From the NCBI RefSeq assembly GCF_004355185.1, contig NZ_CP037922.1, positions 3,752,001 through 3,816,000 of the forward strand: a DNA stretch of 64,000 bases. Reading direction: 5' to 3'. The notes under the pieces were generated by a model. The model worked only from the letters and a program-made list of their open reading frames with translations. It searched no databases and was not told the DNA's origin. This DNA is from Hymenobacter radiodurans (GTDB taxonomy: Bacteria > Bacteroidota > Bacteroidia > Cytophagales > Hymenobacteraceae). Shown in pieces: positions 37,912 through 48,873 of this stretch (positions are counted from its first letter, which is position 1; every line of letters begins with the position of its first letter). The position numbers and the translations under genes were made by a program.

Positions 37912-38217
37912 CTTTTAACACAGTTCATGTTAAGCGGAGCAAGTAGACCCTTGCTTCTTGATGCATAGACGTTGGAAATCGTTGCTCCAACATTACTGAA
38001 GTCCGTTGCAAAGTATTAGGGGTGCGGTTGATGACTTGTCCCTTCACTTTCTTTTTCCAGCGTTGGTGAAGTAGTCTGTACTCTCACCTACAACGTTACC
38101 TTGATTTCTTTAGCGGTTTTTTGGCCTTTAGTAGAGGAAGTTTTAGAGAATACTGCGTCTAATCAGGGAGAAGAAAAGCGGTCGTTTCGTCTACTTTACT
38201 TGTTTATAGTCTCCCCT
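37912..38217. other. Noncoding flank right of the IS110 transposase
   Basis: No gene is seen. The stretch should contain the right end of the IS110 element, but no boundary signal is visible. GC content falls noticeably towards the AraC gene. Confidence 0.5.
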
Positions 38218-39045
38218 CTAGCCCAATCGGCTTCGGTACTCACTTGGTGTAGCACCCAACAACTTTTTCACATAGCGGGTAAAAAACGAACGGCTGCTAA
38301 ATTCCATCTCATTGGCAATCTCAGAAATATTCAGGTTTCTGTTTTGCAAGAGAAGAATGATGCGCTCCCTAGCGAAGCGTTGAATCCATTCAGAGGCGGT
38401 GACACCAGATGCCTTTTTGCAAATCTGGCTGAGGTATTTGGAAGTGATGTTCAACTGATCGCTGTAAAACTGCACTTCCCGCTCAGTCAAGCAATGCTCC
38501 TGTGCCAACTGCATGAATCGCTCATATAAGGTTCCGGTTTGCAGGGTGTGCTTCCGTCTTTCATACTCGTTGGCGAAGATGTGCCACATGTCGAGAATAA
38601 ACAGCTGCATCTGCAAGTTCAGGGCTTCGTGGTAAAAGCGATGATCAGTTTCCGCCGCACGGTCACGCAGCCACTTGAAGTTCGAAAGGATTTTTTGCCT
38701 GTCATTTTTGCCGTGCAGTGTTTTGACCGGATAAACCCTAGAATGCAAGAGGGCATTAATACTCCAACCCTGGTCAGGCATATTGGTGTTCAAAAAATCT
38801 TTTTCCACCAGCAATACGGTTGCCTTAAAGCTTTTCGAAAGCTGCAAACCTGAAAGTCTGCTTTCGGCAAACCAAAACAAAAATTGCCCCCGCTCGCATT
38901 CCAGCAGCTGATCGTTGAACATAAACCTGATGCTTCCGCGATGACAGAATAAGTGGGTATGGTAAAGCCTTTCGAATTGATCGGGAAAGTCCTCCTTATC
39001 AGATATCACTAGTAAAATGACTTTCGGCATTGCTTCCTGTGGCAT
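38218..39045 (-). CDS. AraC-family transcriptional regulator
   Basis: 275 residues. An N-terminal cupin-like sensor (HTHLFCHRGSIRFMFNDQLLECERGQFLFWF) precedes a C-terminal double HTH (YSDQLNITSKYLSQICKKASGVTASEWIQRFARERIILLL... ISEIANEMEFSSRSFFTRYVKKLLGATPSEYR). It is divergent from the redox cassette at 39157-44229 and separated from it by 111 bases that include a perfect 20-base palindrome. It probably controls that cassette, possibly in response to an aldehyde by analogy with YqhC of Escherichia coli. Codon use is AT-richer than the core genes. Confidence 0.9.
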   Translation of the reverse strand: MPQEAMPKVILLVISDKEDFPDQFERLYHTHLFCHRGSIRFMFNDQLLECERGQFLFWFAESRLSGLQLSKSFKATVLLVEKDFLNTNMPDQGWSINALLHSRVYPVKTLHGKNDRQKILSNFKWLRDRAAETDHRFYHEALNLQMQLFILDMWHIFANEYERRKHTLQTGTLYERFMQLAQEHCLTEREVQFYSDQLNITSKYLSQICKKASGVTASEWIQRFARERIILLLQNRNLNISEIANEMEFSSRSFFTRYVKKLLGATPSEYRSRLG

Positions 39046-39081
39046 TGTATGGATTTCATCTGCTACTATAGGTGCTATTTG

Positions 39082-39101
39082 ACATTATTGTCGAATAATG
39101 T
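39082..39101. promoter_or_regulatory. Palindromic operator candidate in the AraC/cassette divergent region
   Basis: ACATTATTGTCGAATAATGT: two perfect 8-base arms around GTCG. It is centred between the divergent starts and 27 bases before the -7 box of the cassette. The binding protein is not known; AraC proteins usually bind direct repeats, so another regulator is possible. Confidence 0.5.
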
Positions 39102-39127
39102 GTAATAAATGAGAATTGATACCCCCT

Positions 39128-39135
39128 TAACTTTG
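39128..39135 (+). promoter_or_regulatory. Putative -7 box of the redox cassette
   Basis: TAACTTTG matches TAnnTTTG and lies 22 bases before the acetyltransferase start. No TTTG box occurs at the expected -33 distance, which would fit an activator-dependent promoter. Confidence 0.4.
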
Positions 39136-39156
39136 TATGTATCAATCTAATACAGC

Positions 39157-39726
39157 ATGCACACTTCCGATAAAGATATTTTTGAACGACTGAGGCAAGG
39201 GGAAACAATCAGCCCGAATGATTCGCAGAGTGGCCGATTGCGTGAAGCATCCTTTGCTACGATGGAATTGGTTCAAAGAATGAATAATTCCAGCAACCCG
39301 GATGAGATTAGAAGTCTTTTAAGCCAGATCACTGAAAGTGAAATCGATGCATCAACGGCTGTATTTCCACCCTTATACATCAATTACGGTAAGAACACCA
39401 AAATCGGGAAGAAGGTATTCATCAACTTTGGCTGCACCTTTTTAGACTTGGGGGGCATTACCATTGAGGATAATGTGCAATTGGCGCCCGGTGTGAAACT
39501 GCTTTCGGAAAGCCACCCGCTATCCTCCAGAGACAGGCAGTCGCTCGTTCCAAAACCCATTCACATCAAGCGAAACGTTTGGATAGGCGCGGCCGCCACC
39601 ATCTTACCTGGGGTCACCATAGGAGAAAACGCCATCGTGGCGGCGGGGGCAGTCGTTTCAAGGGATGTTCCGGCCAACACTATAGTAGGCGGCATACCCG
39701 CCAAAATACTGAAGCCTATAGAATAG
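39157..39726 (+). CDS. Maltose/galactoside O-acetyltransferase-like protein
   Basis: 189 residues. An N-terminal helical cap (ATMELVQRMNNSSNPDEIRSLLSQI) precedes a left-handed beta-helix with hexapeptide repeats: FPPLYINYGKNTKIGKKVFINFGCTFLD, the catalytic-His segment SESHPLSS, and WIGAAATILPGVTIGENAIVAAGAVVSRDVPANTIVGGIPAKIL. It transfers acetyl from acetyl-CoA to a sugar or related hydroxyl in the cytoplasm; the acceptor is unknown. It is the first gene of the low-GC cassette. Confidence 0.88.
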   Translation: MHTSDKDIFERLRQGETISPNDSQSGRLREASFATMELVQRMNNSSNPDEIRSLLSQITESEIDASTAVFPPLYINYGKNTKIGKKVFINFGCTFLDLGGITIEDNVQLAPGVKLLSESHPLSSRDRQSLVPKPIHIKRNVWIGAAATILPGVTIGENAIVAAGAVVSRDVPANTIVGGIPAKILKPIE

Positions 39727-39947
39727 GCACACAGTAGCCGAGCCTACAGTACTGAGGTCATTCCAAAGGGTAGCCATATCGATTTGTAGGATAGGCTGAA
39801 GCCAATCCTGGTTGATGAAACAACGGTATTCCGGAGAAAGAATCCTGCTTCGGGGCGATTTCACTGAAAACAGCCCCAAAACGGAGGTATTGAATCAGCA
39901 TCTCCGTCTTGTGCTCCAAAAACCCCACCGCCTACATCAGTTTTCTT

Positions 39948-40406
39948 ATGAAAACAGTTCCTCTTTTTCTTCTACTGCTCCTCAGCTTAAATATATCTAC
40001 CTGTACGGGCAATCAGAAAGAGCTTGTGGAGCCAGACACCCCAACTAGTGGGAACATGAACCTAAGGATAACAATTGGCCAGCGCGTATTTACGGCTACG
40101 CTCTATGACAATGCTACCGTCACGGCTTTTACCGCGAAGCTGCCGATGACCCTCACCATGGAGGAATTGAACGGAAACGAAAAGTACGTTGACCTACCGG
40201 ACAATCTGCCAACCAATGAATCCAATCCCGGTACCATCCAAACAGGTGATTTGATGCTATATGGTGCGAGCACCCTGGTGCTTTTCTACAAAGGATTTTC
40301 CACCTCCTACAGGTACACCAGACTAGGACGCATCCATGACGCTAACGGGCTTGCTGCCGCATTGGGCGCCGGAAATGCCACGGTAACCTATGAACTGGCG
40401 CAATGA
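39948..40406 (+). CDS. Cyclophilin-like fold lipoprotein
   Basis: ATG at 39948 starts a lipoprotein signal (FLLLLLSLNISTCTG). The mature part (MNLRITIGQRVFTATLYDNATVTAFTAKLPMTLTMEELNGNEKYVDLPDNLP... GDLMLYGASTLVLFYKGFSTSYRYTRLGRI) matches the small cyclophilin-like family common in bacterial redox clusters. It is not expected to be a true proline isomerase. Such genes often neighbour aldo/keto reductases and alcohol dehydrogenases, as here; their role is not established. Confidence 0.8.
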   Translation: MKTVPLFLLLLLSLNISTCTGNQKELVEPDTPTSGNMNLRITIGQRVFTATLYDNATVTAFTAKLPMTLTMEELNGNEKYVDLPDNLPTNESNPGTIQTGDLMLYGASTLVLFYKGFSTSYRYTRLGRIHDANGLAAALGAGNATVTYELAQ

Positions 40407-40485
40407 AGCAGACCGGTTAAGCTTTACGGGCCAGGCGATTCTGAAGGTGTAAGCCATACCTACGCCATACCCCAAATGAGATTGT

Positions 40486-40983
40486 ATGAAGCAGCATAGC
40501 GCGATCAAAGCAACAGTGGCAGCCCTGGGAGTGGTGCTGTTCTTAAGTCATTGTCAACAGCAACAAACGGGGACTACCTCACCGGAAGAGCGGCCGGCCA
40601 TCTTCCCCAAAGGGGAACTGGGACCGGCGGAAAACTTTACGGGCCAAGCCTGGAATACAGGCCTGGTTCCCAATGATTCTGTGTTTAATACGGTGGTGGG
40701 CAATGTCTATTTTGAGCCGGGGGCCAGAAGTAATTGGCACAGGCATCCGGCTGGGCAAATCCTGGTAATCACCGACGGGGAGGGATACCACCAGCTAAAG
40801 GGCCAGCCCCGTCAAACCCTCAAAAAAGGGGACGTGGTGAAGTGCCCGCCCAATGTGACCCATTGGCATGGGGCTAGCCCAGCGAAGGGCATGCAGCAAC
40901 TGTACATTATCCCGAATACCGAAAAAGGCATTGTGGAATGGCTGGAACCCGTGACCGATGAAGAATATCACAAGTCGAAATAA
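40486..40983 (+). CDS. Cupin-domain lipoprotein
   Basis: 165 residues with a lipoprotein signal (ATVAALGVVLFLSHCQQQ). The cupin motif is WHRHPAGQILVITDGEGYHQLKGQ, and the second histidine motif is VKCPPNVTHWHGASPAKGM. The opening NFTGQAWNTGLVPNDSVFNTVVGNVYFEPGARSNWHRH matches the cupin family often linked to carboxymuconolactone-decarboxylase-like proteins. A metal-binding site is likely, but the reaction is unknown. It lies in the redox cassette. Confidence 0.85.
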   Translation: MKQHSAIKATVAALGVVLFLSHCQQQQTGTTSPEERPAIFPKGELGPAENFTGQAWNTGLVPNDSVFNTVVGNVYFEPGARSNWHRHPAGQILVITDGEGYHQLKGQPRQTLKKGDVVKCPPNVTHWHGASPAKGMQQLYIIPNTEKGIVEWLEPVTDEEYHKSK

Positions 40984-41022
40984 GTCACTGTAGACCGTGT
41001 CATGTAGAACCAAGGGGTATGA

Positions 41023-42237
<1,215 letters not shown>

Positions 42238-42293
42238 CCAGTCACCTAGCTGGCTGCAGGAATAGCAGTGATATATACCTGTAAAAAAATTCT

Positions 42294-43462
42294 ATGAAAG
42301 AGAATAATCAACCATCCAGAAGAAAGTTCATTCAACAAACGTCATTGGCCACGGCAGGAGTATTGTTGGCGAGCCCCTTACCAATTTTCTCCCAAACAGC
42401 TGTTGCAAAAAACATTAGATCCAGAGCTTACGCTGCTAAAGACGCTTCAGGAAAACTGGTCCCTTGGGAATTTGAACGCAGGCCGGTCGGCGATAATGAC
42501 ATTCTTATTGAGATCAAGTTTGCCAGTATCTGCCATTCCGATATTCATCAGATGAAGGGCGACTGGGGGCACAGCCCTACCCGCAGGTTCCCGGTCATGA
42601 AATCGCAGGCATTGTGACAACCGTGGGCAAGAAGGTAACGAAGTTTAAAGTGGGCGACCGAGCTGGTGTTGGCTGCATGGTAGACAGTTGCCTGCAATGC
42701 GAAAGCTGCAAGCATGGGGAGGAGCAGTTTTGCGACAATGGTGCTACCGTCTTCACCTATGGCTATCCTGATAAAACGTCGCCTTCCGGTATCTCACAAG
42801 GCGGCTATTCCAACAACATTGTTGTGCGGGATCATTTTGCCGTTCATATCCCCGACCATATTTCCCTGGAGCAGGCGTCTCCCTTGTTGTGTGCCGGGAT
42901 CACGACCTACTCCCCGTTGATGAATGCAGGTTTTAAACCTGGCGACAAGATTGGGGTGGCGGGTATTGGCGGGCTGGGCCATTTAGCGGTGAAACTGGCA
43001 GTGGCGAAAGGTGCGGAGGTGTATGCCTTCACGACATCGCCTGATAAAGTGAAGGATGTTCGTGGGTTTGGTGCCAAGGAAGTGGTAGTGGTAGATGACG
43101 TGGCTAAGCTGAAGCCTTATAAAGGAAAGTTCGACTACCTGATCTCTACAATCCCGGCGCAATTTGATGTGGCTGCCTATGCCTCGGTGCTGAAACGGGG
43201 GGGCTTTTTTACCCAAGTAGGTATGCCAGTTGGCTTCAATCTAACGCTGAGCACTATCGGGTTGGCCAATACACATGTCAATTTCAACGCTTCCTTGATA
43301 GGGGGCATGCCTGAAACCCAAGAGGTGGTAGACTATTGCGCAGACAACAAGGTCTATCCGCAGATACAAATCATAAATGCCAAGCAAATCAATGATGCCT
43401 GGACGAAGGTGCTCAATAAAAAAGCCCGTTACCGGTATGTGATTGATGCGGCAACTATCTAA
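42294..43462 (+). pseudogene. Zinc alcohol dehydrogenase with twin-arginine signal, frameshifted
   Basis: The start carries a Tat-type signal (SRRKFIQQTSLATAGVLLASPLPIF). The MDR dehydrogenase follows: CHSDIHQMKGDWG, then after the break GHEIAGIVTTVGKKVTKFKVGDRAGVGC, the four-Cys structural zinc loop (CLQCESCKHGEEQFC), and the NAD(P) loop GVAGIGGLGHLAVKLA. As written, the frame ends at 42617; restoring one C near 42575-42577 gives HSPYPQVPGHEIAGIV and one 389-residue protein. The family resembles YahK/YqhD-type aldehyde reductases of the cinnamyl-alcohol-dehydrogenase group. Confidence 0.88.
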
Positions 43463-43482
43463 GCATCAAACAAAATCAAAAA

Positions 43483-44229
43483 ATGGAAAGTAACATTAAA
43501 GGTAAAGTTGTAGTAATTACAGGAGCAAGCAGTGGTATGGGCGAAGCGGCGGCGAAGCACTTGTCAGCCCTTGGGGCAACAGTTGTGCTAGGCGCAAGAA
43601 GAGCTGACAGGATTAAAATGCTGGCACAGGAGATACAGGACAATGGTGGACAAGCGCTTGCCTTCGCGGTGGATGTCACGCAGCGGGATCAGGTAAAAGG
43701 CCTGGTAGATGCGGCCGTTGCGCAATTCGGGCGGGTAGATGTTATCCTAAATAATGCGGGTATCATGCCCTTGTCGCCCATAGACCGTCTAAATGTGGAG
43801 GAGTGGGATACTATGATAGATGTAAATATCAAAGGAGTGCTTAATGGTATTGCCGCCGTTCTCCCCTACATGAAAGACCAAAAGTCTGGTCAGATCATCA
43901 ATACTTCTTCTGTAGCGGGCCACAAAGTGTTTACTGGCTCTGCCGTTTATTCTGCTACTAAATATGCGGTCCGTGCCTTAACAGAAGGCTTACGGATGGA
44001 GGTGAAGCCCTATAATATCCGGACAACCATCGTTTGCCCCGGCGCTGTAAAAACAGAGCTGCTAGAACATATCACGGAGGCCGACATCCAGCAAGCAAAC
44101 AAAGAGTATGTGGGAGCAGTAGGAATTAGCCCGGACAGTTTTGCTCGGGTGGTTGCTTTTGCCATCAGCCAGCCAGAGGATGTAGATATTAACGAGGTCA
44201 TCTTTCGTCCAACATCCCAGGAACTTTAA
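43483..44229 (+). CDS. Short-chain dehydrogenase/reductase
   Basis: 248 residues. The cofactor loop is [15 protein letters not shown], followed by [11 protein letters not shown], the catalytic Ser in [11 protein letters not shown] and the YSATK pair (Tyr and Lys). The Arg residues after the loop (GARRADRI) favour NADP. It has no signal peptide, so it is cytoplasmic, unlike the two preceding enzymes. It is the last gene of the low-GC cassette, 20 bases after the alcohol dehydrogenase. Confidence 0.93.
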   Translation: MESNIKGKVVVITGASSGMGEAAAKHLSALGATVVLGARRADRIKMLAQEIQDNGGQALAFAVDVTQRDQVKGLVDAAVAQFGRVDVILNNAGIMPLSPIDRLNVEEWDTMIDVNIKGVLNGIAAVLPYMKDQKSGQIINTSSVAGHKVFTGSAVYSATKYAVRALTEGLRMEVKPYNIRTTIVCPGAVKTELLEHITEADIQQANKEYVGAVGISPDSFARVVAFAISQPEDVDINEVIFRPTSQEL

Positions 44230-44258
44230 AACTAACTTTATCCTGGGGCGATATGCTT

Positions 44259-44396
44259 CTAAGAAGTAGCATACTCATCGGGTACAGGAAACGGCAGGCC
44301 ATGGAATAGCTGCACTAGGCTGGCCAGATTCGGGCCATCGGGATCAGCAATTTCCCGCTTGACCGCGTGATGGACCTGCTGCACTATACAGTAGCC
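44259..44396 (-). pseudogene. Possible C-terminal coding relic
   Basis: The minus strand between two stops reads 45 protein-like residues, ending ...LVQLFHGLPFPVPDEYATS, with no start codon or upstream domain. It looks like the end of a gene lost when the cassette was inserted. No family recognised. Confidence 0.25.
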
Positions 44397-44482
44397 TCAG
44401 CCGTTCATCAGATTGAGACGCATGCTTTCTAGCAGCGGATCGAAGACCAGCAATTCCTGCCGTCAGCACGTTCAATTCTTAA

Positions 44483-45499
<1,017 letters not shown>

Positions 45500-46122
45500 G
45501 CGGGGGGCATTTTTTTCAACTTTCAACCAGTAATGCACCACCCCTTCTCCCGCAGAACATTGCAGGTAAGGTAATGGTCAGCAGCGGCCTGGGCTTCGAA
45601 TAGCCGTCTTACTTCAACATCCTTTTCAATAAGTACGAGGGCCTGCCGCCCCTGGCTTTTCGAAGGCGGTTTGAGGGATGGAAGGGAAGCAGCTACCCAT
45701 TTACCTATTGTACCGAACTTTAACCATGGCAATTACCCGGTTGTGTGCCTTCACCGGTTATGTTAGATGGGGCCACCTGGCTGCTTGAGAACCATTAAGC
45801 GAGTGGGTACCACTTGGTCAATCGAGCTTCTCCCGACGAGGCTGACTCGTTTCGCCGCGCCTGTGAGTATTTACTGGACCTCAGCTCCGTTCGCCAAGAA
45901 GATCGGTATTAACCGATACCTAGTGTTCCTACGGCCCAAGCCTGGTAGGCAGCAGCTAAGCGAGTCCGAGAATAAGTACTAAGAACTGACCGTGTTCAAC
46001 TATCCAAATTCCCAGTAATATCCAGCAGGATTAGGTCGTTAGGATGAAGGGATGGCTTTATTCTCACCGGAGAGCAGAGTAATGCGCTTTGAGTCACTAA
46101 AAGTACCGCTGCATCTATCGGC
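45500..46122. other. Intergenic region with fragmentary coding relics
   Basis: No complete gene. On the minus strand 45523-45732 encodes a 69-residue frame whose second half (ALVLIEKDVEVRRLFEAQ...VLREKGWCITG) looks protein-like. On the plus strand about 45805-45912 reads a short acidic stretch (ASPDEADSFRRACEYLLDLS) ending in a stop. Both may be remnants of one or more decayed genes. A GGGGGGCAT word lies just after the reductase stop. Confidence 0.35.
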
Positions 46123-48873
46123 TTAATACAGCCGCTTTATTTGAATACCATTGAGCATGGCTTCGCCTTGCTGGGCTTTGAAATCAACGCGTATGCCCTG
46201 CTTTGCTCGCGCCGATGCAGCTACCTTGAAGCTAACCGCTTGCAAGGGTAGCAGGTAGGTTTTGGCACTGAGTTCAGGCATCACTTCTTGGCCGTTAACC
46301 AAGACAGAAAAGGCTCGCTCCTGCTTAGATGAGGCATTTCCATTGATACCGGAGCCAGCTAAGTTGTACACCAGCTGCTCGCCCTGCGGCACGGCTTCCA
46401 GTTCGGCAAAATGCAGGACTACTTCATACTCACCGTCGGGCACGTCGGCGCGAAACTGGGTGAGGCCGAGGCGCTGGGTTTCGTAGATGGCATCGTATTC
46501 GGTGCCCAGAATGTTGCGGTCGGAGCCGTAGGGCACGCGGTTGCCGGCTTGCTTGTAGATTTTGCCCCCCACGCACCCCCAGCTACCCGGCGTGTAGGCT
46601 TGCTCCGGCACCCATACTTGGTGCAGGCGGTCATCGGTGAAGGTGCGCTCATCGCCCAGGCTCACGTTCAGTTCGGTGAAAGGCAGCTGCGCCGACGCCA
46701 GGTTTGAGCTCAGCAATTGAAAGTTGATATCAACCTGGTCAGAGACAACTTGCCCGGCTACCTGAGCTCGTAATTGGTTGACTCCATTACTGAATGGCAC
46801 CTGAAAGCGAGCCACCCCAAACTCAGTCGGTTGCGTGCCTAGGTTGCGGCCGTTGAGCAGAAGCTGCACGGCGGGCTGATTAGTGTACACTTCCACGGGC
46901 TGCCGACAGTAAAGTGAATCGGACGTGGCAGCCGTGCCAGCTCGCAGCGTCCAGCCCCGGGAGCCGATTTTCACAAAGGGCGTTTTGAGCAAATGCGCCT
47001 GATAAAACAGGTAGGCATCCTTGGGCTGCCGGTCGCCGGTGAGCAGGCTTTTATTATTGATATGCGGCACGGCTTCCTGCCGCGTTTCCGAGTTGAACTC
47101 CGCCAGATTCCAGACGTTGCTGCCCGCCACGAAGGGCCGCTCCAGAATGGCTTTCAGGTAGACTAGATGAAACAGATTGGCGTACTCCGAGGTCTTATCG
47201 AAGCGCTGGGGCTGGAAGGAATGCAAGCGCACGTCGGAATCGGCACCGTACTCGGTCACTAGCAAGGGCTTGGTGGGCAGCTCGCGATGGTGCATATCCA
47301 GGAACTGCGCAAAACCCGACAAGTCGCCGGAATACCAGCCGCTATACAAGTTCCAGCCTGCGAGCTGGGCAATGGCGGGCAGGCCGGCTTGCTGGTAAAG
47401 CTTGAAATCGCCGTGGTTGACGATCATCGTGTAGCGCGCGGGATCTTCGCGGCGGGTTAGCGCTTCGAGTTGGCGGGCCAGTTCGGCTACTTTCGTCAGG
47501 TAGGCACGCCCGGGCTCGTTGTCCCGCTTGATGCCTTCGGGTAGGCGCAGCAGCACCTCGTTCATGTAGGTCCAGATGATGACGCTCGGGTGGTTAAAGC
47601 CCTGGCGAATCATCTCCGTTTGCATAGTGCGGCAATTAGCAAAGAAGGCTTCAGAGTCGGTAATGGCATTGACAATGGGAATTTCTACCGAAGCCAGAAT
47701 GCCCAGCCGGTCGCAGGCCTGAAGCACGGCCGGGTCCTGCGGGTAGTGCGACACGCGCAGAAAATTGCCCCCCAGCTGCTTGATCAGCTCTACATCCCGC
47801 TCGTGCAGGGCATCAGGCAAGGCGTTGCCCAAGCCCGGAAAGTCCTGGTGACGGTTGGTGCCGATGAGCTTCAGGTGCTTGCCATTAAGGAAAAACCCCT
47901 CGGTGGCATCAAACCGATACCACCGCAGCCCCACCGGATTGCTTACTTCATCGAGGGGGGCTTTTTTCTTTACATCCAATACCTGCGACACGGCTCGGTA
48001 CAGATACGGCTTGTCCGGCGACCAGAGCTGGGGCTGGCGCACGGGCGGCAGCTTCTGCTGAAACTGCCGCTTCTCCCCTGCTTTCAGCGTAAGGCTGGTT
48101 TGCCGCTTACTTACTACTTGGCTGTTTTGGTCGAGCAGTTGGGTAAGCACGGTCACCTTGCGCGCCGCCCCCGACGCATTCGTGAGCGCGCCGCTCACTA
48201 CCACCTCCGCCGCCTCATTCGATACGGCCGGCGTGGTGATGAAAGTGCCGTTTGAGGCATGGTTATCTAGGTCGAAGTGCACAGGGTCAGCAGCAACCAG
48301 GTACACGTCGCGGTAAATACCGCCGTAGAAAGTGAAGTCGGCGGAGAGGGGCGGAATATCCGCGTTGTGGCGGTTGGTGAGCTTTACCAGCACCTCGTTA
48401 GCGGCCAGCCCAGTACCGGTGAACTTCAGATACTGGCTAATCGGGAAGCTGAAGGCCGTGTAGCCCCCGGCATGCCGACCCGCCAACTGCCCATTCACAA
48501 AGACTTCTGCTTCTTGGTTGGCACCCTCGAAGTATACATACACGCGGCGGCGCTGCCAATCGGTGGGTATGTGCAGCGTCTTTTTGTACCAGCCCACGCC
48601 GCGGTAATAGCCCGGCTCATCGTCGAGCACATCGGCGGCGTTCCAGGTATGCGGCAATGATATCTTTTCCCAGCCGGAAGCCGGCGCCACACTGCTGGCG
48701 AATTCCTGCCCCTCAGCTTTGCTAAACAGCCAGTTCGCATTGATGGACTGCACCACGCGCTGGGCCTGCGCTGGCATAATCAGCAACGTCAGCAGCAGGA
48801 CTAGCAGCAGCTTATGCGTAAAGTTATTTTGCTTGTAAAAAAGCCCCCCAACCGACTTCGAATTCTTCCTCAT
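46123..48873 (-). CDS. Glycoside hydrolase family 2 with C-terminal malectin-like domain
   Basis: 916 residues with a signal peptide (LLLVLLLTLLIMPAQAQ). The GH2 layout is visible: sugar-binding jellyroll, Ig-like domain, TIM barrel with acid/base Glu in IIWTYMNEV (about residue 438) and nucleophile Glu in LLVTEYGADS (about 539). The last ~200 residues (from LGDERTFTDDRLHQVW to MLNGIQIKRLY) resemble a malectin-type carbohydrate-binding domain. Activity may be beta-galactosidase or beta-glucuronidase. Its start overlaps the stop of the other GH2 gene (ATGA), so the two are coupled. Confidence 0.9.
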   Translation of the reverse strand: MRKNSKSVGGLFYKQNNFTHKLLLVLLLTLLIMPAQAQRVVQSINANWLFSKAEGQEFASSVAPASGWEKISLPHTWNAADVLDDEPGYYRGVGWYKKTLHIPTDWQRRRVYVYFEGANQEAEVFVNGQLAGRHAGGYTAFSFPISQYLKFTGTGLAANEVLVKLTNRHNADIPPLSADFTFYGGIYRDVYLVAADPVHFDLDNHASNGTFITTPAVSNEAAEVVVSGALTNASGAARKVTVLTQLLDQNSQVVSKRQTSLTLKAGEKRQFQQKLPPVRQPQLWSPDKPYLYRAVSQVLDVKKKAPLDEVSNPVGLRWYRFDATEGFFLNGKHLKLIGTNRHQDFPGLGNALPDALHERDVELIKQLGGNFLRVSHYPQDPAVLQACDRLGILASVEIPIVNAITDSEAFFANCRTMQTEMIRQGFNHPSVIIWTYMNEVLLRLPEGIKRDNEPGRAYLTKVAELARQLEALTRREDPARYTMIVNHGDFKLYQQAGLPAIAQLAGWNLYSGWYSGDLSGFAQFLDMHHRELPTKPLLVTEYGADSDVRLHSFQPQRFDKTSEYANLFHLVYLKAILERPFVAGSNVWNLAEFNSETRQEAVPHINNKSLLTGDRQPKDAYLFYQAHLLKTPFVKIGSRGWTLRAGTAATSDSLYCRQPVEVYTNQPAVQLLLNGRNLGTQPTEFGVARFQVPFSNGVNQLRAQVAGQVVSDQVDINFQLLSSNLASAQLPFTELNVSLGDERTFTDDRLHQVWVPEQAYTPGSWGCVGGKIYKQAGNRVPYGSDRNILGTEYDAIYETQRLGLTQFRADVPDGEYEVVLHFAELEAVPQGEQLVYNLAGSGINGNASSKQERAFSVLVNGQEVMPELSAKTYLLPLQAVSFKVAASARAKQGIRVDFKAQQGEAMLNGIQIKRLY

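Noticed and set aside
38101..38529. 142-codon plus-strand frame overlapping the AraC gene
   Set aside because: It runs antisense through the HTH-coding region, and the AraC reading is supported by clear motifs.
42405..42420. GCTGTTGCAAAA within the alcohol dehydrogenase gene, resembling the IS1182 end
   Set aside because: Only part of the inverted repeat, no partner end nearby, and it codes for a normal part of the signal-peptide region.
47590..48255. 221-codon plus-strand frame opposite the GH2 gene
   Set aside because: Antisense shadow of a conserved catalytic gene; His/Arg-rich composition typical of a reversed GC-rich frame.
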